Assembly (NCBI GenBank): GCA_947643615.1
Contig: CANRWO010000003.1
Span: forward strand, 56,453 to 120,452
Length of the DNA: 64,000 bases
DNA from: an uncultured Lachnospiraceae bacterium
GTDB taxonomy: Bacteria; Bacillota; Clostridia; Lachnospirales; Lachnospiraceae
Reading direction: 5' to 3'
Shown here: one piece after another, positions 1 through 9,254 of the stretch
Layout of the letters: each line of letters opens with the position of its first letter
Position numbering within the stretch: position 1 is the stretch's first letter
The notes under the pieces: generated by a model
What the model was told of the DNA's origin: nothing
The model's database searches: none
Seen by the model: only the letters and a program-made list of their open reading frames with translations
Made by a program: the position numbers and the translations under genes

Positions 1-88
1 GCCTTTTTGAAATGATTTGCTCCTTATTCTGCTTTGTGTGATCGATTTCATTCGTGTAATTATAATACACACAAGGTAAAATATTGTA

Positions 89-117
89 AATTGGCAAAAT
101 ACATAATTTTGCCAATT
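89..117. terminator. Strong AT-rich inverted repeat followed by a T run, terminator-like
   Basis: aattggcaaaat-loop-attttgccaatt followed by attattttttg. Confidence 0.5.
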
Positions 118-229
118 ATTTTTTGTAAAAATTAGTGAAATCGTTTTCATCCCTCGATTTCGCATTCCATTCCTCCCGGACAGTCCCCTTTTTGCATGGG
201 ATTGCACAAAATGCGGAAGTATCCGGCCG

Positions 230-440
230 TGCTCCGCTTTAGAGGCTAACTTCCACTGTACGGGCCTGCGCATAAAAAAGAGTGCTTTGCACTCTTGCGA
301 GATTTGCTTCGCAAACTCGTGAATGCATGCGTCTGACGACGCAGTTTCCTATAAGGTAAAAAAGCGCCGCCTGCGGCGCTTCGAAGAATGCTTCGCATTC
401 TTCCCCAGCCAGGACGCAGTTTCCTATAAAATAAAAAACA
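230..440. repeat. Cluster of short palindromic hairpin modules with a direct repeat
   Basis: aagagtgctttgcactctt, gcgagatttgcttcgcaaactcg, aagcgccgcctgcggcgctt, gaagaatgcttcgcattctt; 'gacgcagtttcctataa' occurs twice. Confidence 0.6.
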
Positions 441-468
441 CACCTGCCGGGGAAATATCCGGCAGGTG
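441..468 (-). terminator. Terminator downstream of the hemerythrin gene
   Basis: cacctgccgg-ggaaatat-ccggcaggtg; on the minus strand followed by tgttttttatttt. Confidence 0.7.
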
Positions 469-480
469 CGCGCGCATTGT

Positions 481-1314
481 TTATTTATTTACAGGTATCT
501 TCTTGTCCGTATATAAGATATGGTTGATCAGCCATCCCAGCAAGAACTCAAGCAGCTCCTGGAGATACTCTTCCGGGTTATCTTCCACATCACTTAAATT
601 GATATTTTCCAGCTTATCAATAAAAGCTTCATGGGCACGCTTCTGCACATCAAACCCGTCATACCTGATATCCGCCATATACTCCTCTTCGTCCCCGAAG
701 TGTTCCTTGGTATAAGCTTTCAATTCATCCAGTATTTCCATAATTTTGTCATAGCCGGAAGAGGCATCCAGGGATTTCACCAATCGGTTGGCCCTGCCCA
801 CAATCTCAAACAAGGTCTCATGCTCCTTGTCGATCAGGTCTATGCCGGTGAGATATTCCTCCGTAAACTCGCAGGGGTTCTCCCTGACCATCCACTCTTC
901 CAGAGGGGGCAGTTTCCCAATCATGATATCACTGCTCAAAATATGGCGGTAAAGCCATTTTGCCAAAAAGGACACAAGATCCGTCAGCACACGCTGCTGG
1001 CCCTCTTCCTCTTCTATGTTTGCTAAATCCAAACTCAGAATTTTATCCCGGAAGAACGCATGCTGCGCACGTTGAAGGATCAGCTCCGGATCCCGTATCT
1101 GAACCATGTATGCTTCTTCATGGTCAAAATGTACTTCCGCATAGCGGTCAAGCTCCGTGAGGATGTCTTTTATCTGCTGGTAGTAATCACTGTGATAATC
1201 CGTAGCCGCAAGCTGATAAGCTTTGTTCAGCAGCTCAAACAAATGGCGGTGCTCTCCGTCAAGCTGTTCTATCCCTGTCAGACAGTCATCCGTAAACTCA
1301 AACATGAATTTCAT
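481..1314 (-). CDS. Tandem two-domain bacteriohemerythrin
   Basis: Two copies of the hemerythrin pattern: GEHRHLF/HFDHEE/HILSSD and KEHETLF/HFGDEE/HILYTD. Confidence 0.9.
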   Translation of the reverse strand: MKFMFEFTDDCLTGIEQLDGEHRHLFELLNKAYQLAATDYHSDYYQQIKDILTELDRYAEVHFDHEEAYMVQIRDPELILQRAQHAFFRDKILSLDLANIEEEEGQQRVLTDLVSFLAKWLYRHILSSDIMIGKLPPLEEWMVRENPCEFTEEYLTGIDLIDKEHETLFEIVGRANRLVKSLDASSGYDKIMEILDELKAYTKEHFGDEEEYMADIRYDGFDVQKRAHEAFIDKLENINLSDVEDNPEEYLQELLEFLLGWLINHILYTDKKIPVNK

Positions 1315-1365
1315 CCTCCTGAAATAACTTCACTTACCGATGCATCGCTTTCGCCGGAAATCTGC

Positions 1366-1710
1366 CTATTTGCCGCCTCCGGCGACATTCCCGTCTGTAT
1401 TTGCAGTCCCACCCGCCTGCGCGGTCTCATTTGTATTTGCGTTCACATTCTTATGGGGGGATTGCCCTACGATCTCAATGCCCCTGCTCACAGCCACTGT
1501 GACTTCAATATCCCTCTGCATCTGGTTCGATTCAAAACGATACAGCACCTTACCTTTCAAAGATTGTACATATTGCGCCGGCAGGCGGTTCAGCGCATAG
1601 GTGGCGATATCCATCCGGCAGTTCTCACATTTGCAGTAGTCCGTGCCCGGCCACAACTGGTCGATCTTTCTCAATACCGTTTCTTCCATTAAATTTATCA
1701 GTTCCGTCAT
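1366..1710 (-). CDS. Late competence ComFB-like protein
   Basis: MTELINLMEETVLRKI...CKCENCRMDIATYALNRLPAQYV resembles the ComFB family. Confidence 0.75.
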   Translation of the reverse strand: MTELINLMEETVLRKIDQLWPGTDYCKCENCRMDIATYALNRLPAQYVQSLKGKVLYRFESNQMQRDIEVTVAVSRGIEIVGQSPHKNVNANTNETAQAGGTANTDGNVAGGGK

Positions 1711-1877
1711 ACCCTTACCTCATAAAATAGCTTGCTCACAATAAAACTACTGTTAACAGTATAAAACATTTTTACGGCAGATACAAGACGCAATGTTTAA
1801 ATGTGTTTTTGCCCGGGCACGAAAACAATACCTTTCACTCAACCGCAAAAGACTTTTGAAAAGATTTTCAATCGCTA

Positions 1878-3275
1878 TTACAATTTTACCTCCGGCAGCT
1901 TTGCGATGGCTTCCGCCAGCTCTTCGTCCGTGGGGATATAATCACTCATTTCCCCGTCATTGTATTTCTGGTATGCAACCATGTCAAAGTAACCCGTACC
2001 GGTTAAGCCGAATACAATATTCTTCGCTTCCCCTGTCTCCTTACATTTCATCGCCTCATCAATGGCAACCCTGATGGCGTGGCTGCTCTCCGGCGCGGGA
2101 AGGATGCCCTCGACTCTGGCAAATGTCTCCGCCGCTTTAAATACCTCCGTCTGTTCCACGCTTCTGGCCTCTAAAAGTCCCTGGTCATACAGCTCGGAAA
2201 CCGTTGAGCTCATGCCATGGTAACGAAGGCCTCCCGAATGGTTTGCAGAAGGCATAAATCCGCTTCCCAGGGTATACATTTTGGCAAGCGGGCACACTTT
2301 CCCCGTATCGCAGAAGTCATAGGCATATACTCCTCTTGTCAGGCTGGGGCAGGAAGCAGGCTCCACTGCGATCATCTTATAATCCGCTTCCCCTCTTAAG
2401 ATTTCCCCTGCAAAAGGGGAAATCAGTCCGCCCAAATTGGATCCGCCTCCGGCACAGCCGATAATGATATCCGCCTGAATGCCGTACTTATCCAAAGCGG
2501 CCTTTGTCTCCATGCCGATGATAGACTGATGGAGCAGCACCTGTGAGAGCACCGACCCCAGCACATAACGGTATCCTTCCTGGCTGGTTGCCGCTTCCAC
2601 CGCCTCCGAGATGGCGCACCCAAGGCTTCCTGTGGTTCCCGGGAATTCTTCGTTAATCTTACGTCCTACATTCGTATCCATGGAAGGGGAAGGTGTCACT
2701 TTTGCCCCGTAAGTACGCATCACTTCACGCCGGAAGGGTTTCTGCTCGTATGAACATTTTACCATGTAAACCTGGCAGTCTAAATCGAAATAGGAACAAG
2801 CCATAGAAAGCGCCGTCCCCCATTGCCCCGCGCCGGTTTCAGTGGTGACGCCTTTTAACCCCTGTTTCTTAGCGTAATACGCCTGTGCGATGGCAGAATT
2901 CAGCTTATGGCTCCCCGATGTGTTATTTCCCTCGAATTTATAATAGATATGGGCAGATGTCTGCAGCTTCTCTTCCAGGCAATACGCCCGTACCAAGGGC
3001 GACGGACGGTACATTTTATAAAAATCCCGGATTTCCTGGGGTATGTCAAAATAAGGCGTGGTGTCGTCCAACTCCTGTTTCGCAAGCTCACGGCAGAAAA
3101 TACCGGAAAGCTCCTCCTCCGTAATGGGTTGCAAAGTCCCGGGGTTCAGGATCGGCGCCGGCTTCTTCTTCATATCCGCACGTACATTGTACCACTGCTT
3201 TGGCATTTCCCCTTCTTCCAAATAGATTTTATAAGGTATCTTTTTCTCCATGCTGCTCCTCATTCTTTCCATCAA
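1878..3275 (-). CDS. trpB: Tryptophan synthase beta chain-like, TrpB2 type
   Basis: PLP lysine context EGNNTSGSHKLNSA, ETGAGQWG, CAGGGSN; long N-terminal TrpB2-type region. Confidence 0.88.
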   Translation of the reverse strand: MMERMRSSMEKKIPYKIYLEEGEMPKQWYNVRADMKKKPAPILNPGTLQPITEEELSGIFCRELAKQELDDTTPYFDIPQEIRDFYKMYRPSPLVRAYCLEEKLQTSAHIYYKFEGNNTSGSHKLNSAIAQAYYAKKQGLKGVTTETGAGQWGTALSMACSYFDLDCQVYMVKCSYEQKPFRREVMRTYGAKVTPSPSMDTNVGRKINEEFPGTTGSLGCAISEAVEAATSQEGYRYVLGSVLSQVLLHQSIIGMETKAALDKYGIQADIIIGCAGGGSNLGGLISPFAGEILRGEADYKMIAVEPASCPSLTRGVYAYDFCDTGKVCPLAKMYTLGSGFMPSANHSGGLRYHGMSSTVSELYDQGLLEARSVEQTEVFKAAETFARVEGILPAPESSHAIRVAIDEAMKCKETGEAKNIVFGLTGTGYFDMVAYQKYNDGEMSDYIPTDEELAEAIAKLPEVKL

Positions 3276-3376
3276 TATCTTTCTTTCGATATCTTTTTTT
3301 CGACATCTTTCATTGATTACTTTCTTTTATTTATCCGTTGTTCTATAGCGGCTCCGGGCATGGCTGCCCCGGCAGG

Positions 3377-3592
3377 TCATCTGCCTGGACTCCCCTCAGC
3401 CGCCAGTCCGTATATCTCATACATGGAAAGCATATTCTGGTACATCATCTTCCGTGACAGCATCTGCTGGTAAGTAACTGTCTTTACTTTCCCCTCCGAC
3501 TTCATCTTATCCATCTTGGATAAGATGTCTGCATATTCCTTCTGCACTGCTGCCAGCATCTTCTCAAATGCTTCCAACCTGCCGTTTTCCAT
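3377..3592 (-). CDS. Small hypothetical protein
   Basis: 71-aa ORF in a same-strand run just downstream of the 3596-3940 gene. Confidence 0.5.
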   Translation of the reverse strand: MENGRLEAFEKMLAAVQKEYADILSKMDKMKSEGKVKTVTYQQMLSRKMMYQNMLSMYEIYGLAAEGSPGR

Positions 3593-3595
3593 ATA

Positions 3596-3940
3596 TCATT
3601 CCCTCTCCGTTACCGTTACGCAGACCGTATCGCCGGGCTGTTTTCCTATTTTGGAGCGGATATCCTTCCGTATGCCAATGATATAGCAGACACTGCCATC
3701 CGCATTTTTAACGCCCATATTTACAATGCTGCCATCGTAAGGTTCCCCGTCAAAGGTAACATGGGCCTTCACCCTGCCTTTGCCAAATTCCGTCCTGATA
3801 TCATAGGGAAAGGCCACATATGCGCCGCCCTTCCCTTCCGCTTCATAGATCAGGGATTCATATTCATAAACTTGCCGGTCCAGGTCCAATCCCCCCTTCC
3901 CTGCTGTGCGGAAAAGGCACAATTGCCCTGCCATGCTCAC
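3596..3940 (-). CDS. DUF1905-like protein
   Basis: YEYESLIYEAEGKGGAYVAFPYDIRTEFGKGRVKAHVTFDGEPYDGSIVNMG pattern. Confidence 0.75.
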   Translation of the reverse strand: MSMAGQLCLFRTAGKGGLDLDRQVYEYESLIYEAEGKGGAYVAFPYDIRTEFGKGRVKAHVTFDGEPYDGSIVNMGVKNADGSVCYIIGIRKDIRSKIGKQPGDTVCVTVTERE

Positions 3941-4505
3941 ACATTATGTTCCACACGGATATGATCATACTTCCGGTACATTTCAATGGCCTCCGAGAGA
4001 TTGTGATACCCCATCAATACCCTTTCCTTGGCGCCGTCTGCCAGTTCCATGCAAAGGTAGTAATTGGTCTGCCTCTTGGAACGTTCTTTTTCGCTGTGTA
4101 TCCGGACGATCTCTTTATTTTCCACCACTATGTTTTTAAATTCATGGCTGAACGTCCACGGGTCTCCCACCCATATATCATCAATCTTCCGGGCAACGTC
4201 AAACCCATGGTCAAGCTGCGCCATTGTGACTTCCGGGTGCTTCTCCAGAAAACGATCCACCTTTTTGCTCACCGGGTTGGCAAGCTGCTTGAAAAAATAA
4301 ACAGGGCGACCAGGAGTATAAACAACCCTATGGCCGATAAACCATATATATTGCCCAAAGATTCGTCCAATATGGGCGTCAGTCCCTGTAATGCCAGGAA
4401 CGCTGAGGGCGCGTACTTCCATAAAAGGACTCCCGCCATTAACAGACACCCCAAAAGGAGGAACCCTGTGCTCATCCATGCCTTCTTCGTCAACTTTTTT
4501 ACCAT
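3937..4505 (-). pseudogene. Membrane protein gene split by a frameshift at a 6-T run
   Basis: N-terminal TM part in ORF 4269..4505 and soluble part in ORF 3937..4479; frames overlap at the A6/T6 run 4292-4297; adding one T joins them (LFIF-FKQLANPV). Confidence 0.6.
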
Positions 4506-4603
4506 TGCTTTCCTTCTCCTTCGTTATCCTACTTTACCGAACATGTCTGCAAAGCACATCCCGCAGGCGTATGTCACAAACATATTCGAAAGCATTATAA
4601 CAC

Positions 4604-4641
4604 AAACCATGCAAAAAAGAAATTATTTTTGCATGGTTTTT
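4604..4641. terminator. Bidirectional terminator-like hairpin
   Basis: aaaccatgcaaaa-agaaatt-attttgcatggttttt. Confidence 0.65.
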
Positions 4642-4900
4642 AACTCTTTATTCCGGAAGCATACTCCGGTTCAACCCGATATAGGCAAGCAGGATGTACA
4701 CCGCATAGATCAGGAAGAACAATCCCAGCGCCGGGCAGACAGATATCCAATATAATAAGATCCGGGCAGGCTTCCGCAGCCTTTCGGGGAATCTCCGTAA
4801 AATCCGTCACCGCCACGGGGCAATATCCCTCGTTTCCCAACAAAAGCTCCAGCTCTTCACGAATGGCACGGTCATCCTCCACAATCATAATTTTCTGCAT
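4640..4900 (-). pseudogene. Truncated response-regulator receiver domain fused to a hydrophobic tail in another frame
   Basis: MQKIMIVEDDRAIREELELLLGNEGY...PDLIILDICLPG is a receiver N-terminus and then stops matching the family. Confidence 0.65.
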
Positions 4901-5044
4901 TTTGTTCTCGTCCCTTTGTTCCCCTAATTTCCGTCTTCAGCGGAAGCACCAAGGTCTTTTGTCCTCCCCTGTCCATAGAATGACAGGGCCGGCAACGCGG
5001 ATCATGTGAAAAAATATCTATTATTTGGCAAATATACCACAGCA

Positions 5045-5061
5045 TACCATAGCGTATGGTA
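5045..5061. promoter_or_regulatory. Perfect 7-3-7 palindrome, operator-like
   Basis: TACCATA-GCG-TATGGTA between the RR stub and the MATE gene. Confidence 0.4.
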
Positions 5062-5197
5062 AAAATCAATGATACCCAGGGAAGCTTCCAATGCCCAAAA
5101 CGGTTCCGAAACGCCTGAAACTGTGGTATACTGATAGCAGCATACTAAAACACTCCGGAGGGGGGAGAATGCAAAACGGAAAGGGAATGGATACACT

Positions 5198-6583
5198 ATG
5201 GAAAACAAAGAAAAAACAGAACTATTTGAAAAAATGCCCATCCCAAGAGCAGTAATGACGTTGGCGGTCCCCACCATCCTGAGCTCACTTGTCATGGTCA
5301 TTTATAATCTGGCCGACACCTACTTCGTGGGAATGCTGAACGACCCGGTGCAAAACGCTGCCGTCACCCTGGCCGCCCCTGTGCTGCTGGCCTTCAACGC
5401 TGTCAACAATCTCTTCGGCGTAGGCTCCTCCAGTATGATGAGCAGAGGCCTGGGGGCCAAAGACTACGACACCGTCTACCGGAGCTCCGCCCTGGGATTC
5501 TACTGCGCGCTGATCTGCGGGTTATTGTTCTCGGCCCTGTATACTGCTTTCCACACTCCCCTGCTGGCCATGCTGGGGGCGGACAGCCTCACCGTTTCCG
5601 CCACCGGCGATTACTTGAAATGGACGGTCACTTTCGGGGCCGCCCCCGCTATCCTGAACGTAGTCATGGCCTATCTGGTACGCGCGGAAGGTTCCTCCCT
5701 CCATGCCAGCCTTGGCACCATGAGCGGATGCCTGTTGAATATTATACTGGATCCCATCTTCATCCTGCCATGGGGATTGGATATGGGCGCAGCCGGTGCA
5801 GGATTTGCAACGTTTCTGTCAAACTGCGTTGCCTGCATATACTTTTTTGTCTTATTGTTTATAAAACGCGGACATACTTATGTCAGTATACGACCTTCCC
5901 TGTTCCGCTTCAAAAAAGCCATCGTCCTGGGGATCTTCGCAGTGGGGATCCCTGCGTCCATCCAAAACCTGTTGAATGTGACGGGCATGACTGTGTTAAA
6001 TAACTTCACCGCTTCCTACGGCGCTGACGCCGTGGCAGCAATGGGGATCTCCCAGAAGATCAACATGGTCCCCATGCAGATAGCTTTTGGCCTTTCCCAG
6101 GGCATCATGCCCCTGATCAGCTACAATTACGCCAGCGGTAACGTAAATCGTATGAAGAAGACCCTTACCTTCACCATGAAGATCAACCTCACCTTCATGG
6201 CCACCCTCGCTGCCGCCTACTATTTGGGGGCGGAATTCCTGATCACACTCTTTATGAAGAATCCGGCAATTGTGGCATATGGCACGAAATTCCTCCGGGG
6301 GTTATGCCTGGGAATGCCTTTTCTGTGCATGGACTTCCTCGCCGTGGGTGTGTTCCAGGCCTGCGGCCTGGGCCGGAAATCCCTGGTCTTTGCCATCCTG
6401 CGGAAAATCGTCCTGGAAATCCCGGCACTGTTTCTCCTGAATCATCTCTTCCCGCTGTACGGGTTGGCCTACGCGCAGCTCACGGCGGAGGTGATCCTGG
6501 CTGCCGCAGCCGTTGCCGTCCTGTTGAGATTGTTCCAAAAGCTCCGGCGGGAGCAGGACGCTTCCGTCAATTCTGCCTCCTGA
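5198..6583 (+). CDS. MATE family efflux transporter
   Basis: 461 aa, 12-TM style; MTLAVPTILSSLVMVIYNLADTYFVGML and GLSQGIMPLISYNYASGN motifs. Confidence 0.93.
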   Translation: MENKEKTELFEKMPIPRAVMTLAVPTILSSLVMVIYNLADTYFVGMLNDPVQNAAVTLAAPVLLAFNAVNNLFGVGSSSMMSRGLGAKDYDTVYRSSALGFYCALICGLLFSALYTAFHTPLLAMLGADSLTVSATGDYLKWTVTFGAAPAILNVVMAYLVRAEGSSLHASLGTMSGCLLNIILDPIFILPWGLDMGAAGAGFATFLSNCVACIYFFVLLFIKRGHTYVSIRPSLFRFKKAIVLGIFAVGIPASIQNLLNVTGMTVLNNFTASYGADAVAAMGISQKINMVPMQIAFGLSQGIMPLISYNYASGNVNRMKKTLTFTMKINLTFMATLAAAYYLGAEFLITLFMKNPAIVAYGTKFLRGLCLGMPFLCMDFLAVGVFQACGLGRKSLVFAILRKIVLEIPALFLLNHLFPLYGLAYAQLTAEVILAAAAVAVLLRLFQKLRREQDASVNSAS

Positions 6584-7541
6584 TCTGTTCGCCCCTGACA
6601 GGCGCATAACGTGCCAGGCAAATGTCGTCAAGGTTCTCCCTGTGCATATCCACCGCCGTGATCTGGTGGTTATCATAGGTGGTATAGTAGTAGATCCCTT
6701 TATCCGCATTACAGCAGCATGTGAAAATAGTGATCTCATACTTGCCGTCGCTCAGGTCACAGCATCCCCTCTGCTGGTCTACAGCGCCGAGGATGTGGAA
6801 AAACTGGCTGACGCTCTCGGATTCCGAATCCCCGGAAACGGAATTCATTTTAACAAAAGCCGCCCTGATAAAACGGGACTGGGAAGACAGATCCCCGGGT
6901 AACCCCAATGCCCCCATGCCACGGCTGTATGCGGATAACTGCAGTTTATCGCAGAAATGGTTTTGTGGTTCCCTTGGAGATAAGTTCATGTAGTTATTCA
7001 GCTGGAACATCTGCTCATTAAAGGGAGGGTTATTCGTTAGTATCCCTACCGGGTTGTCATATACTTTGACACCCCCTTCCACAGATTCCACCGTGACAGC
7101 CTCGTCCCGGTCCGCAATGATCCAATGGAGCTGTGCCACCGGAAGCTTTTCGCTGAAAGAAATGTTGGTAAGGTTAATTCTCTCCAGCAGCGCCCTGGCC
7201 TCTTTTACGGATCCGCACTTCCCCAGGATCCAGGGAATGAACTCAAACTGCGCCAGATTATCCTTATCCGGCATGGGGTTCTTATAATTCGCATTCCCCA
7301 CAAAGTTCAAGCCGGCCATACCCAACCCCTTCTCATTCACCGCCTCATAATAAAGGGGGCACTCTTCCTCCACATGGGCCATACCGATCATGGCATAATG
7401 TTTTGCCATGATCCCCATATTGCGGAAGCGGAAGGGATAGTTGCGGGGCGTCACCGTTATCTCGTCCCCATAAGAAAATTCATAGTCCAAGGTTCTGCCA
7501 AAGTAGAAATCTTTTGTCTTGTATGTTGCCGCTGTACACAT
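6567..7541 (-). CDS. Choloylglycine hydrolase / bile salt hydrolase family (Ntn hydrolase)
   Basis: MCTAATYKTKDFYFGRTLDYE start (Cys2 nucleophile), ITVTPRNYPFRFR, LTNNPPF, SRFIRAAF; start chosen at the internal Met so that Cys is residue 2. Confidence 0.9.
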   Translation of the reverse strand: MCTAATYKTKDFYFGRTLDYEFSYGDEITVTPRNYPFRFRNMGIMAKHYAMIGMAHVEEECPLYYEAVNEKGLGMAGLNFVGNANYKNPMPDKDNLAQFEFIPWILGKCGSVKEARALLERINLTNISFSEKLPVAQLHWIIADRDEAVTVESVEGGVKVYDNPVGILTNNPPFNEQMFQLNNYMNLSPREPQNHFCDKLQLSAYSRGMGALGLPGDLSSQSRFIRAAFVKMNSVSGDSESESVSQFFHILGAVDQQRGCCDLSDGKYEITIFTCCCNADKGIYYYTTYDNHQITAVDMHRENLDDICLARYAPVRGEQIRRQN

Positions 7542-7703
7542 CAAATTACCTCCTTCATTGGAACAAATCATACGCAAGATGATCTGAGTTCCCGAAATGA
7601 TGGCTGATTACCCGCAGGACGCATTATCAAACATGCACCGAGCCGGTTCCCTATACATAAAGTATGCCACAGAAACCATAAAATATCGCCTGGCACACCG
7701 CTT

Positions 7704-9200
7704 TTATTCCGGCAGATATCTCTGATACAATGCAACCTGGTCCCTGATACAGATCCAGGCGCTGTCCGACCCTGCCGTCACACAGATATATTCCCTTCCG
7801 TCATGGTCCGATGCCAGGCTGGCCGCACAGTTTTTAGACTGATCCACGTACCCTGTCTTAGCGCACAATACCTCTCCGTGGGTATCCCTATCCTCTATCC
7901 TGCGCAGGAACAAGTTAGAGATATCGATCCCCCCGGGATGTTCCGCCGTGGACGTTGTCACATAACGGTGTTCCGAAAGTACCTTTCGGCAGAATTCGTT
8001 GTCCGCAGCTTCCTTCAAGATGACCGCCATATCATAGGGCGTGCTGTAATGGTTTTCGTCGTACAGGCCTATACAATTTGTAAAATGAGAGGTTTCCGAC
8101 AATCCCAGTTCCACCAGCTTGTCGTTCATCATATCCACAAATGCCTCATGGGAGCCTGCCACATATACCGCCAACCCAAGAGCGGCGTCCGCCCCTGACT
8201 TCAAAGCCGTACCGTAGAACAAATCTTCCACGGGTATCACTTCGCCAACCTCAAACCCTACATTGCTGCAGTCATTTACGAAGCTGTAGTCGGTAATATC
8301 AATCGTCATGGTAAAAGTGCCGTCCATATCCGTTATATGCTCCGCCGCCACCAGCACCGTCAATATCTTCGTCATGGAAGCCGGGTTGATCCGGCTCCAT
8401 CCGTCTCTCTGGGCCAGTACTTCACCGCTCCCTACATCGATCATGATGCCGTGGGGACTGCTGATCTCTCCGCCGAAACCGTCGGTATGCTCCGTGGTAC
8501 CCGCCTGGAATACCTGCCGCGGCGCATCCGGCAGCACCGACACCACCGCGGAGGCTGCGTCCGACGGTATAACGGCCGCGGAAAATCCCCCTGCCTGCGT
8601 GTAAACCAGGGTTTTTGAAAGGGCGTCGGCTACGAAGTCCTCCGGTTTAGTGCCCCCGCTGCCGGACAGGGAACCGTCCCCGGCAGCGGAGCCAAGGGTA
8701 TCTCCCTTTCCGGACGCAACGCCCTCCTCCGGACGCAATGCCTTAAGGATACCCGCGGTTAAGAGAAAGAGGCACAGAACCGCAGCAACTGCCATAGCCG
8801 GCACCCCATATCGGAACATCAATTCCCGCCGGCGTTTCTCCCTTTTCATTTCTTCGATTCTCTTCCTGCGTCTTCGCCGCCTTTCCTGTTCCTCTCTTTC
8901 CTCCTCACTCAACTCCGTTTCCCGAAGAGGTTCTTTCGGCATGTCTGTTGCCCGGAAAGGTTGTCTGACCCGGCCCGTTTCCCGGAAGGGTTCTCCCACC
9001 TGACCCGTTTCCCGGAAAGGTTGTCTGACCCGGCCCGTTTCCCGGAAGGGTTGTCTGACCTGACCCGTTTCCCGGAGGGGTTCTATGCCCCGCCCTGTTG
9101 CCCGGAAGGGTTCTTCCGGCCTGCTATCCCGGCGCTCTTCCTTCCGGATGCTTAATTCTTCCGTATACATAAAACTCCTTTTTTCCACACTTCCAATCAT
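7704..9200 (-). CDS. D-alanyl-D-alanine carboxypeptidase (serine-type) with repeat-containing cytoplasmic N-terminus
   Basis: SMTK (SxxK), KSGADAA, KTG motifs; single TM; N-terminal decapeptide repeats. Confidence 0.88.
   Translation of the reverse strand: MIGSVEKRSFMYTEELSIRKEERRDSRPEEPFRATGRGIEPLRETGQVRQPFRETGRVRQPFRETGQVGEPFRETGRVRQPFRATDMPKEPLRETELSEEEREEQERRRRRRKRIEEMKREKRRRELMFRYGVPAMAVAAVLCLFLLTAGILKALRPEEGVASGKGDTLGSAAGDGSLSGSGGTKPEDFVADALSKTLVYTQAGGFSAAVIPSDAASAVVSVLPDAPRQVFQAGTTEHTDGFGGEISSPHGIMIDVGSGEVLAQRDGWSRINPASMTKILTVLVAAEHITDMDGTFTMTIDITDYSFVNDCSNVGFEVGEVIPVEDLFYGTALKSGADAALGLAVYVAGSHEAFVDMMNDKLVELGLSETSHFTNCIGLYDENHYSTPYDMAVILKEAADNEFCRKVLSEHRYVTTSTAEHPGGIDISNLFLRRIEDRDTHGEVLCAKTGYVDQSKNCAASLASDHDGREYICVTAGSDSAWICIRDQVALYQRYLPE
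8901..9110 (-). repeat. In-frame 30-bp tandem repeat, about 7 copies
   Basis: PFRATGRGIE/PLRETGQVRQ/PFRETGRVRQ/PFRETGQVGE/PFRETGRVRQ/PFRATDMPKE/PLRETELSEE. Confidence 0.85.
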
Positions 9201-9254
9201 GCCGCCAAGAGGACCACAGACATCTCTCTAAACGGCACAAACAATCCCAGGAAA

